Source: Oscillatoriales cyanobacterium
GTDB taxonomy: Bacteria; Cyanobacteriota; Cyanobacteriia; Cyanobacteriales; Laspinemataceae
Length of the DNA stretch: 41,232 nucleotides
Direction of reading: 5' to 3'
Assembly: GCA_011390955.1 (NCBI GenBank)
Contig: JAABRM010000063.1
Coordinates: 1-41,232 of the forward strand
In this document: positions 15,901 to 23,500 of the stretch, in pieces
Layout: each line of letters begins with the position of its first letter
How positions within the stretch are numbered: position 1 is the first letter of the stretch
Notes under the pieces: generated by a model
What the model saw: only the letters and a program-made list of their open reading frames with translations
Told to the model about the DNA's origin: nothing
The model's database searches: none
Made by a program: the position numbers and the translations under genes

Positions 15901-16886
15901 AAATTGATTTAAGCGGTCGGATTACGTTGATTAATTCAGCGGGTTTGCAAATATTGGGTTATCAACGAGAAGAAATTCAGGGAAAATCCATTTGGTCTTT
16001 AGGTGCTGGAGAATCACCACCAGAACATTTAGCCACATATTTTAGGCATTTAATTAACCACAAATTTCCGCCCAGTATCTACACGACGCAACATCGTCGC
16101 CAAGATGGCAGTATTATTGATGTAGAAGTAAGCTGGAACTATCGAAGGGATCGTTCTGGGGAGGTGATTGGTTTCGTCTCCGTGATTACGGACATTACCG
16201 CCCGCAAGCAAGCGGAACAGGAATTGCAAGCGTCTTTACAAGAAAAAGAACTGCTGCTGAAAGAAGTTCACCATCGGGTGAAAAATAACTTGCAGGTGAT
16301 TTCCAGTATTTTTTCCTTGCAGTCTTTGTATATTCAAGACCCGCAAATCCTGTCGATTCTCTCCGAAAGTCAAAATCGGATTCGCTCAATGGCGCTGATC
16401 CATGAAAAGCTCTATCAATCTAATAATCTGGCTCGGGTTGATTTTGCGGATTACTTAAACAGTTTAACCCGCAATTTGTTTGATTCTTATAATGTGAACC
16501 CCCATGCGATCGCCCTGAATTTGCAGGTGAACAATGTGGATCTGAACTTGGATACCGCGATCGCCTGTGGTTTGTTAATTAATGAACTGGTATCCAATGC
16601 GCTGAAACATGGTTTTCCCCACCGAGAAGCGACAGAAGATGCGGAAATGATGGGCGAAATCACGATTGTGTTTTCTCAAGTTTCTCAGGGAACTCTATTT
16701 TTAGAGGTTAAAGATAATGGAGTGGGGTTGCCCAAAGAAGTCAATATCGGGGAAACGAATTCCCTGGGATTACGTCTAGTAAGAGCGCTTACTCGTCAAC
16801 TTCGAGGCCAGTTAGAGATTCAAAATCAAGGGGGTACGGTGTTTCATTTGACTTTTCCTCAACCGCAAGAACATAGGAGATTTTAG
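12906..16886 (+). CDS. Eight-PAS sensor histidine kinase, HisKA_2 type
   Basis: 1326 aa from the ATG at 12906; a TTG at 12897 is also in frame. Eight PAS units can be read, each ending in the [DE]IT[DA]RK-like junction, several followed by short coiled-coil linkers; the longest coiled coil (KTLKKALKKIEHQNKNLELKVAKRTAK) lies after the third PAS. The catalytic end is HisKA_2: KEVHHRVKNNLQV with the phospho-His at about 1122. A HATPase with the N box NELVSNALKHGF (about 1225) and G boxes DNGVGLP and LGLRLV follows. There is no membrane segment, so it senses cytoplasmic signals; PAS ligands cannot be told from sequence. It is followed after 2 bp by a REC-HisKA gene, its likely phosphorelay partner. 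No DNA-binding output is encoded nearby. Confidence 0.9.
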   Translation: MSNFNIEKPQNQENLEGLNYFNPGLPHVTFVVDFLPSGEFRFVRVNSLDESVMGLAPEMIQGKTLSQLFPEAIAQKMAANFTRSWQLNQSISYEELWPAPGGEDCWIVTLFPLSNEASSGEDRPDDRDEVLSGDRAGNFPVNMGKNCPVNRLIGVSVNLTECQKNQALSIFTNSGDRQRAENHLVPTQTRFETALKNSAIAVFQQDRQLRYTWAYNPHDVDAEAILGKTDLELLLPEEALHLVQIKQRVLDTGIGCREEVEITIAGQVNFYDITVEPLYDSNQNLVGVTCATMKITDRKQADIALKEAYKRLKFHVENTPLGVIEWSKNFQIKYWSKNAEKIFGWQAREVIGNYLNYWQLIHPEDIFMTNRQIDQLLKEGETGNFIANRNYTKNGSVVDCEWYNSALTDDSGEIISILSLVQDVTHRKQTEKTLKKALKKIEHQNKNLELKVAKRTAKLKKINEQLQQEVLEKTQAQYLIKTIADTTPQLLYIYDVVQQRNVYANDRHREFYGCSPEEIQDGGFGFFWNRFHPDDIEIMREFEAKLATAKDGEVLQNELRVKNAAGEWRWLHSSDVILSRTPEGLPEQIVGTAIDVTDRKKNEEKLQFQAQLLNNVRESIIATDLTGHIIYWSPASEILYGYSAAEVMGKLVNFLVEPDEAEAETARMHQAIETGYWTGQYWQKRQDGSCFWANTTISVAKDSTGKPFGLIGVDRDITALKEAQEQLYQREQEFKALVENSPDIITRFDRQLRHVYVNPAVEGVTGISPETLIGKTNEDLGISPDLLLVWNQGIEQVFNTAEDRLIEVEFATSNGVKTYQSHFVPEYGRNGSVEFVMAVSRDITEIKEVKEALRSSRDFLDAVLETANEGITVSNEQGEFILYNQKMQEITGYAKEEAEHPDYLSWIYPDYLYRAKALAAKSATFRGRNISNQDWQILHKDGSTRTVLISTKLLTYDRQKWVISMVRDISDRYRTEEALRQSEEKYRVLVETLPCGIREIDLSGRITLINSAGLQILGYQREEIQGKSIWSLGAGESPPEHLATYFRHLINHKFPPSIYTTQHRRQDGSIIDVEVSWNYRRDRSGEVIGFVSVITDITARKQAEQELQASLQEKELLLKEVHHRVKNNLQVISSIFSLQSLYIQDPQILSILSESQNRIRSMALIHEKLYQSNNLARVDFADYLNSLTRNLFDSYNVNPHAIALNLQVNNVDLNLDTAIACGLLINELVSNALKHGFPHREATEDAEMMGEITIVFSQVSQGTLFLEVKDNGVGLPKEVNIGETNSLGLRLVRALTRQLRGQLEIQNQGGTVFHLTFPQPQEHRRF

Positions 16887-16888
16887 CC

Positions 16889-18007
16889 ATGTCTGAGTTG
16901 AAAATTTTGATTGTCGAAGATGAAGCAATTGTGGCAGAAGATATCGCGATTCGTTTAGAAAAAATGGGCTATGCGATCGCCGATATTGTGGCTTCTGGAG
17001 AAGAGGCTATTTCTGCTGCTATCCGCACTCAACCGGATTTAGTCTTGATGGACATTATGTTGCAAAATGAAATGAGTGGGATTCAAGCCGCTCAAGAAAT
17101 TTATACTCAGCTACATAAGCCGGTGATTTATTTAACAGCTTATGGGGATGATAAAACCGTTAAACAAGCTCAAATTACTTATCCTTTTGGTTATTTACTG
17201 AAACCTTTTAAGGATAAAGAACTGATGGCGGCGATTGAAATTGCGCGATCGCGGTATCAAAAAGAACGGGAGATGAAACAAGCCCTGAATTGGGCAGAAG
17301 CAGAAAAAGCAAAAGCCCAAGAAGAAAATGAGCAGAAGTCTGAATACCTGCGGATGGCTTCCCATGATTTACGCAGCCCAATTACCAATATTAAAGCTTG
17401 GGCGCAATTATTTTACTTGTCTGCCGAAAAATGGTCGGAAGAAAAAAAATACAACGCCCTCAAAGAGATCGAAAAAGCCGCTGACCGGATGAATGTTTTA
17501 CTAGAAGAAATATTAGTAATGGCGCGAACGGAAAATCCGGAAAATAATTTTCATCCTCGGATGTTAAATTTGCTATCTCTATGTCAAAACTTTATGGACA
17601 AAATCCAGTACCGTGCTGGCCATAATTACACCATCAAGTTTGAATATCAAGGGGAGTATACTAACGCTTGTATCGATGAGCAGTTATGCTGGCATCTGCT
17701 GAATAATTTACTAGATAATGCGCTTAAATATTCTCCCAAAGGCAGCGAAATTTCTTTGACTTTTATTGGCGAACCCGACAATATTTGCTTGGAAGTCAAA
17801 GATTCTGGCGTGGGCATTCCCGCTAAAGACCAAAAAAATTTATTTCAGTTATTTCACCGGGGTAGCAATGTGAAGGAAATTCCTGGCAATGGTTTAGGAC
17901 TGGCGATCGTTAAGCGAGTGGTGAATTTACATCACGGGGCAATTGAAGTAAAAAGTCAAGAAAATCAGGGAACAACGGTGATGGTTAAATTCCCTGTGAA
18001 CTTGTAA
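16889..18007 (+). CDS. REC-HisKA hybrid response regulator/kinase
   Basis: 372 aa. An N-terminal receiver (1-125) has the acidic pair ED, phospho-acceptor Asp55 in LVLMDIM, Thr in YLTAYGD and Lys in YLLKPF. A coiled linker (AEAEKAKAQEENEQKSEY) follows, then HisKA with His159 in MASHDLRSP, then HATPase with NNLLDNALKYSP, DSGVGIP and GNGLGLAIV. It starts 2 bp after the stop of the eight-PAS kinase, so the two are co-transcribed. The probable flow is PAS kinase to this receiver, modulating its kinase activity toward an unlinked regulator. That order is inference from domain layout. It is cytoplasmic. Confidence 0.9.
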   Translation: MSELKILIVEDEAIVAEDIAIRLEKMGYAIADIVASGEEAISAAIRTQPDLVLMDIMLQNEMSGIQAAQEIYTQLHKPVIYLTAYGDDKTVKQAQITYPFGYLLKPFKDKELMAAIEIARSRYQKEREMKQALNWAEAEKAKAQEENEQKSEYLRMASHDLRSPITNIKAWAQLFYLSAEKWSEEKKYNALKEIEKAADRMNVLLEEILVMARTENPENNFHPRMLNLLSLCQNFMDKIQYRAGHNYTIKFEYQGEYTNACIDEQLCWHLLNNLLDNALKYSPKGSEISLTFIGEPDNICLEVKDSGVGIPAKDQKNLFQLFHRGSNVKEIPGNGLGLAIVKRVVNLHHGAIEVKSQENQGTTVMVKFPVNL

Positions 18008-18009
18008 TT

Positions 18010-18137
18010 AGTTCTTGGTTGTTTGTTCTTGGTTGTTTGTTCTTGGTTGTTTGTTCTTGGTTGTTTGTTCTTGGTTGTTTGTTCTTGGTTGTTTGTTCTT
18101 GGTTGTTTGTTCTTGGTTGTTTGTTCTTGGTTGTTGG
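18010..18137. repeat. 14-bp tandem repeat (GTTCTTGGTTGTTT)n
   Basis: About nine nearly perfect copies starting 2 bp after the kinase stop codon. The 14-bp unit is twice the heptamer length that dominates elsewhere in the window. Confidence 0.85.
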
Positions 18138-18191
18138 TTGGGGAAAGTGAAAAGTTATGCATTGAAAAGTTAAAAGTTATGCCTAAGTATC

Positions 18192-18236
18192 ATTATTCAC
18201 TATTCACTATTCACTATTCACTATTCACTTTTCACT
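18192..18236. repeat. Heptamer repeat (TTCACTA)n
   Basis: About six copies of a 7-bp unit, ending in a TTTTCAC variant. Confidence 0.8.
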
Positions 18237-18238
18237 CT

Positions 18239-18313
18239 CTCCCCTGCCCCTCCGCCCCTCTGCCCCTCCGCCCCTCTCTTCCCCCTACACCCTACACCCT
18301 ACACCCCACACCC
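18239..18313. repeat. C-rich 8-bp repeat followed by heptamer (CCTACAC)n
   Basis: Octamers of the CCCCTCTG/CCCCTCCG type, then four CCTACAC-like heptamers ending 20 bp before the thyX stop codon. Confidence 0.75.
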
Positions 18314-18333
18314 TGTTAATTGTTTGCGGTCAG

Positions 18334-19758
18334 CTACGGGGCTAAACGAGATTTTTTTGCCCGATTTTGGAGATACCATTCGGCAATTTCTGGCACCCAT
18401 GCTTGGAAATGCGGCCAAATTAAATCGCAGAGTTTTTGGCATTCTAATTGGGCGTCTTTTTTCCAGCGCATATCTAATAAATGCATCAGCGATCGCACAT
18501 TTAAAGACATCACCCAATGTTGCCGCACGTCGAAGGGAATAATCCCTCTCGCGTGTTCTTCCGCAGCCCCTTCAGCGATTAATTGTTGGTAGCGTTTTGC
18601 CGCTTCTAAACACCAGGCTAAATCGCGATCGCGTTGTTCTTTGGTGTACTGATAACGTTTCCCTTGGCGATCGGTGTAACTGCCCACGGGACGCAGATAA
18701 AATACATCTTCGAGATCGCGTTTTCCTTCCGCAGCATCAACGATCCGATTTCCCGTATAGCGGTTAGAGTTATGCACCACCATCCCATTGGCGACAAAAT
18801 TATGCCAAGGGCCTTCTACTTCTAGGTCATAAGTCATTTCAAATCCCAGGAATTCAACGCTTTTTACCTTGATTGGATGCGATCGGAGTTTATTCCCTGG
18901 TGATTTCGGTTTAGGATGCCAATTTTTTGGTTCAAGAATTGGTTGATAATTTTTGGCAAACTCCGCCTCTTTGTTATTTTTCTGTTCTAGAAACTCTTTA
19001 TTCCTATAAAGTCCATTGCCTGCTACTGCGATGCCATTACATAAGACAAAGCAATTTTTGGTCATATTAATTACCTGACCATTTTCGGCTGTAATTAAAC
19101 CGACCGCTTCCCCCATTGTTTGCCAGCCGAATGTGGTAAATAAGCGGTGATTAGTCGTACAATCTAAGGTTTTACCATCTTCTAAAGTTAGGCGATAAAC
19201 AGGTTGAATCCCTTTAGCCATCACATCCTTAATATGTCCGAACTCAAAAAAACCAGTGGTTTCATTCAGAACCCTTAGCCGCATTTTTTTGATTCGGGTT
19301 TTGCAATCACGACGATATTCTCCAGGGGTTTCTCCGTTTCGACCTTGTTTTAATCGTTGGCGAATCGCTTTTTCGCCATTCGTCCACAACTCGTAAAGTT
19401 CCGCAATTTTGATTTTGCGTAAACTGCCACTAGCATGAACGAATGTCACCTCAGCATTTCCTGCCAGACATTGCACGTCGAAAGAAATTCCTACGCGGTG
19501 AGTTCTAATTTGTTGCATCACGCTATGGGGAAAATAGCCGCAATTAAAGACAATACTGGGGTGCTCAGTGCATCCATAGTGCCCGCGATCGCCTGCTAAT
19601 AATCGCTTGACAATAACCTCCCCACTTTTGGTTTCCGACGGCCATGTGTCCCGTTGATCTATGACAAAATCCTCACAATAATCTTGGTGCATTGCCCCAT
19701 AAATGACTTGCTGAGGATTGGGGGTTTTGGCAATCACTTCTACACGAAATCGATCCAT
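18334..19758 (-). CDS. thyX: Flavin-dependent thymidylate synthase ThyX with intein
   Basis: 474-aa precursor. Residues 1-96 and 331-474 join to a 240-aa ThyX, the usual family length. ThyX methylates dUMP to dTMP using methylene-tetrahydrofolate, NADPH and FAD. The flavin/substrate-binding ThyX motif appears as RTHRVGISFDVQ^SNRYTG, where ^ is the intein insertion point. The C-extein carries RQHWVMSLNVRSLMHLLDMR, with the family's NVRSLMHLLDMR segment. The intein (97-330) has Cys97 at its start, a block B TTNHRLF, and ends VVHN before Ser331. All splice residues are intact, so the protein should be functional after splicing. The ATG at 19758 opens MDRFRVEVIA, a normal cyanobacterial ThyX start. 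It is transcribed divergently from the Ser/Thr-kinase giant, with a 743-bp gap. Confidence 0.93.
   Translation of the reverse strand: MDRFRVEVIAKTPNPQQVIYGAMHQDYCEDFVIDQRDTWPSETKSGEVIVKRLLAGDRGHYGCTEHPSIVFNCGYFPHSVMQQIRTHRVGISFDVQCLAGNAEVTFVHASGSLRKIKIAELYELWTNGEKAIRQRLKQGRNGETPGEYRRDCKTRIKKMRLRVLNETTGFFEFGHIKDVMAKGIQPVYRLTLEDGKTLDCTTNHRLFTTFGWQTMGEAVGLITAENGQVINMTKNCFVLCNGIAVAGNGLYRNKEFLEQKNNKEAEFAKNYQPILEPKNWHPKPKSPGNKLRSHPIKVKSVEFLGFEMTYDLEVEGPWHNFVANGMVVHNSNRYTGNRIVDAAEGKRDLEDVFYLRPVGSYTDRQGKRYQYTKEQRDRDLAWCLEAAKRYQQLIAEGAAEEHARGIIPFDVRQHWVMSLNVRSLMHLLDMRWKKDAQLECQKLCDLIWPHFQAWVPEIAEWYLQNRAKKSRLAP
18769..19470 (-). other. Mini-intein in ThyX (234 aa)
   Basis: Starts CLAGNAEV (block A, Cys97) and has block B DCTTNHRLFTTFG. 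Block F/G is TYDLEVEGPWHNFVANGMVVHN split around the membrane-free beta strands, ending in the His-Asn pair, with Ser as the +1 residue. At 234 residues, with no LAGLIDADG or HNH motif visible between blocks B and F, it appears to lack a working homing endonuclease. It sits exactly inside the ThyX signature, directly before the conserved Ser. Confidence 0.9.
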
Positions 19759-20068
19759 AAAATCGTTGATAAACTGTAACTTGGCATGACAGCGATCGCC
19801 GGGATAAAATACCTCAGATATTGGTAATTTTAGTGATTTTTCTGAGGCTAGATTACCGATAGATCCGTTGTCCGCAATATTGTATCACTAATTCCCTAAG
19901 TAATTCTGCCGCGAATCCAAAAAGCCGAGGGTATTTTTGCCCGAATTGTCTAGGCGCCATCAGCTTTGTGGGACAAGATGGGTAGATGCCGAGATGCCGA
20001 AATCCCGTTGCGGCGATCGCTTTCCCGATCGGTTAAACTAAGAAATGGAGCGAAAATCGCTGACTAGA

Positions 20069-20109
20069 CCTCGGATTTTCCCCGGATTAACCCTCGGATT
20101 TTCCCCGGA
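20069..20109. repeat. 18-bp direct repeat, 23 bp apart
   Basis: CCTCGGATTTTCCCCGGA occurs perfectly at 20069-20086 and 20092-20109. The 23-bp offset is about two helical turns, so the copies face roughly the same side of the DNA; a tandem operator is possible. Confidence 0.6.
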
Positions 20110-20486
20110 AACCTGGTCGATCCGTCCCCGGAACATACCGAATGCCTCAACCGAGGCAGTGGCGATCGCGCAGAGGTTTACGATCTGGATCTGATATTTT
20201 TTTTCACTCAGGAACCCAGGGGATTTAAAGTGTTAGTAGGATAAAAATCCTTGAAAAATCTCACTCATCTATCAGTCATAGTATAATCATCGATCTCAAA
20301 TTAAATGTTATGCTAGAACAATAGACACGAGTGCAAAATTACAAAAAGCCGATCGCGCTTTTCAGGGGGGTTGGGGGGATCGATCCGTCCTGTTTGCCAG
20401 AATTGTCTAATCAATCAATTTATAACTTGCCCATCATACCGATATCCCGATTCGCTAAATCGTAAAATATGATAAATTTTCTGGGG

Positions 20487-20492
20487 AAGGAG
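20487..20492 (+). promoter_or_regulatory. Shine-Dalgarno deciding the kinase start
   Basis: AAGGAG 9 nt before the ATG at 20502. The upstream in-frame ATG at 20469 lacks such a site. Confidence 0.65.
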
Positions 20493-20501
20493 AAACCAGC
20501 T

Positions 20502-23500
20502 ATGAGTGCGATCGCCCATATATCAGGCTATCAAATCACCGAGCAAATCTACCGAGGGAATCGCACCTTGGTCTACCGAGGTGTTCGGACCAACGACCAA
20601 AAACCCGTTGTGATTAAAATCCTCCGCAACGAATACCCCAATGTCAACGAATTGGTGCAATTTCGCAACCAATACACCATTGCCAAAAATCTCGATTGCC
20701 CTAGCATTATCAAACCCCTAACGTTAGAAATCTATCGCCATAGCTATGCCTTAGTTATGGAAGACTTTGGCGGTATTTCTCTCGCGAATTATCTCCAAAG
20801 CGGCGCCGATAAAAATTCCCCATCTAAACCTCTACCTTTAGGGGAATTTCTGGAAATTGCCATTCAAATTACCCAAACCCTGCATTATCTTTATCAACAG
20901 CGAGTAATTCACAAAGATATCAAACCCGCCAATATTCTGATTAATCCCGAAACCAAAAAAATTAAGTTAATTGACTTTAGTATTGCCTCGCTGTTAGCTA
21001 AAGAAACCCAAGATGTTGAAAATGCCAATGCCCTAGAAGGCACCTTAGCTTATATCTCTCCCGAACAAACCGGACGGATGAATCGAAGCGTCGATTATCG
21101 CAGTGACTTTTATAACTTAGGGGTGACTTTTTATGAATTATTGACGGGAAAATTGCCCTTTGTCTCAGAAGATGCAATGGAATTATTGCACTGTCATCTG
21201 GCAAAACAGGCGATTCCTCTTCATCAAATTAATCCCACAATTCCCCTAGTATTTTCCAAAATTGTCGGTAAATTGATGGCCAAAAATGCGGAAGAGCGTT
21301 ATCAAAGTGCTTTGGGCATTCAGCATGATTTAGAAGCCTGTTTAACGCAACTCCAAGAAACCGGCAAAATTGCGGATTTTGAAATCGCCACCAGAGATAT
21401 CAGCGATCGCTTCATCATTCCCGAAAAACTCTATGGGCGAGAAACCGAAGTCGAGCAAATTTTAACCGCCTTTGAAAAAGTCAGCATGGGCATCACAAAA
21501 CTGATGCTCGTGGCGGGGTTTTCTGGCATAGGAAAAACCGCTGTAGTCCATGAAGTGCATAAACCCATTGTCCGGCAACGGGGTTATTTTATCACCGGCA
21601 AATATGACCAATTTAATCGGAATATTCCCCTCAGTGCTTTTGTCCAAGCTTTCCGGGACTTAATCGGACAATTATTATCAGAGTCAGATCGGCAATTACA
21701 AATCTGGAAAGACCAGATTATCGCCGCCGTTGGCGACAGCGGACAAGTGCTAATTGATGTCATTCCTGAGTTAAAAAACATCATTGGCGAACAACCTCCT
21801 GCCCCAGAGTTATTCGGCACCGCCGCCCAAAATCGCTTTAACTTACTCTGGCAAAAATTTGTCCAAGTTTTCACCAATAAATCACATCCCCTGGTCATTT
21901 TTTTAGATGACTTACAATGGGCTGATTTGGCTTCCTTGAATTTGCTGAAATTATTGATGCAAGATTCTGGGTATCTCCTGATTTTAGGCGCTTATCGAGA
22001 CAACGAAGTTTCTCCCGCTCATTCCTTGATCTTAACCGTCGATGAACTGGTCAAAACTGGGGCAACGGCCAAAACGATCGCTTTGCCTGCTTTAAAGCGA
22101 TCGGATATTAATCGATTAGTGGCAGATACCCTAAATTGTGATTTGTCCCTCGCTGAACCTTTAACTAAATTAGTCTATCAAAAAACCCAAGGAAATCCTT
22201 TTTTTGCTACCCAGTTTCTCAAAGCATTACATAGCGATCGCTTAATTACCTTTAATTGGGATTTCCAACATTGGCAGTGCGATATGGCGCAAGTGGAATC
22301 TTTATCCCTGACGGAAGATGTGGTGGAGTTTATGACTTTGCAGTTACAAAAATTGCCCACAGAAACCCAGGAAGTTCTTAAATTAGCTGCCTGCGTGGGC
22401 GCGGAATTTGATTTGCATACTTTGGCCGTTGTCCGGGAAAAATCCCCAGAAGCGATCGCGACAGAGTTATGGCCAGCTTTGCAAGAGGGCTTTGTTATTC
22501 CCTCCACGAAAGTTTATAAATTCTTCACAAAATCCGACAGTGAAGTCATTCCCAATGCTGGTGCCAATCCCTTTCACCGATTTCTACATGACCGCGTGCA
22601 ACAAGCCGCCTATTCCTTAATTCCTGACGAGCAAAAACAAACGACTCATTTAAAAATTGGTCAACTGCTGCAAGAGAAATTACCAGACTCAGAAAAAAAA
22701 GAAAAACTGTTTGATATTGTCGGCCATTTTAACTTAGGGATTGCGTTAATTACTCAACCCCAAGAACGGGAAGCTTTAGCCAGACTTAACTTAACCGCTG
22801 GACAAAAAGCGATAAATTCTACAGCCTATTCCTCTGCCAGAAAATTTGTGCAAATCGGGCTAGACTTACTCCAGGCTAACTGCTGGGAAAGTCAATATGA
22901 ATTAACTTTAAACCTTTATATTGTCGGAGCGGTTTCCGCTTATTTAAATGCCGATTTTGCGGCGATGGAACAGATGGCGGCACTGGTTTTACCAGCAGCG
23001 CGAACCGTCCTCGATAAAGTGAAGATTTACGAGATTCAAATTAATGCCAGAACCACCCAGAGACAGATGTTTGAGGCGATCGCTGTCGGCAGAAATGCCC
23101 TGGCAGAATTAGGGGTTGATTTTGCCACTGAACCGGATACTGCCTTAACAGAAAAAGCACTCCAAGTAGTAGCAGCGCAACTCCAAGGGCGCCAAATTGA
23201 GGCACTGGTCAACCTGCCGGTGATGAGCGAACCTCGCACCATTGCGGCAATGCAGCTTTTAGCCTTATTGTTTCCGGCAATTTACCAGGCAAGTCCGGGT
23301 CTGCAACCCCTACTATGCTCGACGATGGTCAATTTATCCCTGCAATTTGGCAATGCCCAGGCATCCACGATCGCCTATACCAGTTATGGCATGGTCTTAT
23401 CTGCCCTCCAGGGAGAGGTGGAACGGGGCTATCGCTTCGGACGAGTAGCCATGAGTTTACTGCATCAATTAAATGTGCGGGAATTAAAGTCCCTGACCTT

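Larger units (their letters stand above)
18008..18333. other. Repeat-filled gap between convergent genes, 326 bp
   Basis: Almost wholly tandem repeats (14-bp, 7-bp, 8-bp and 7-bp blocks in succession). No gene is supported. Confidence 0.75.
19759..20501. other. Divergent intergenic region, 743 bp
   Basis: Upstream region of both thyX (minus) and the Ser/Thr-kinase giant (plus). It contains an 18-bp perfect direct repeat at 20069-20109, several HIP1-like sites and a C-rich stretch near 20365. No ORF above noise and no recognised RNA structure was found. Its length suggests room for regulation or an undetected short RNA. Confidence 0.5.

Noticed and set aside
17965-18319. ORFs of NNQEQTTKNKQPRT and LGCLFLVVCSWLFV type
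   Set aside because: Frames through the 14-bp tandem repeat; the apparent membrane character of the plus-strand ORF is a repeat artefact.
20343-20400. Possible regulatory RNA in the C-rich/G-rich stretch upstream of the kinase giant
   Set aside because: No stable conserved stem, riboswitch core or known cyanobacterial small-RNA motif could be recognised by eye.
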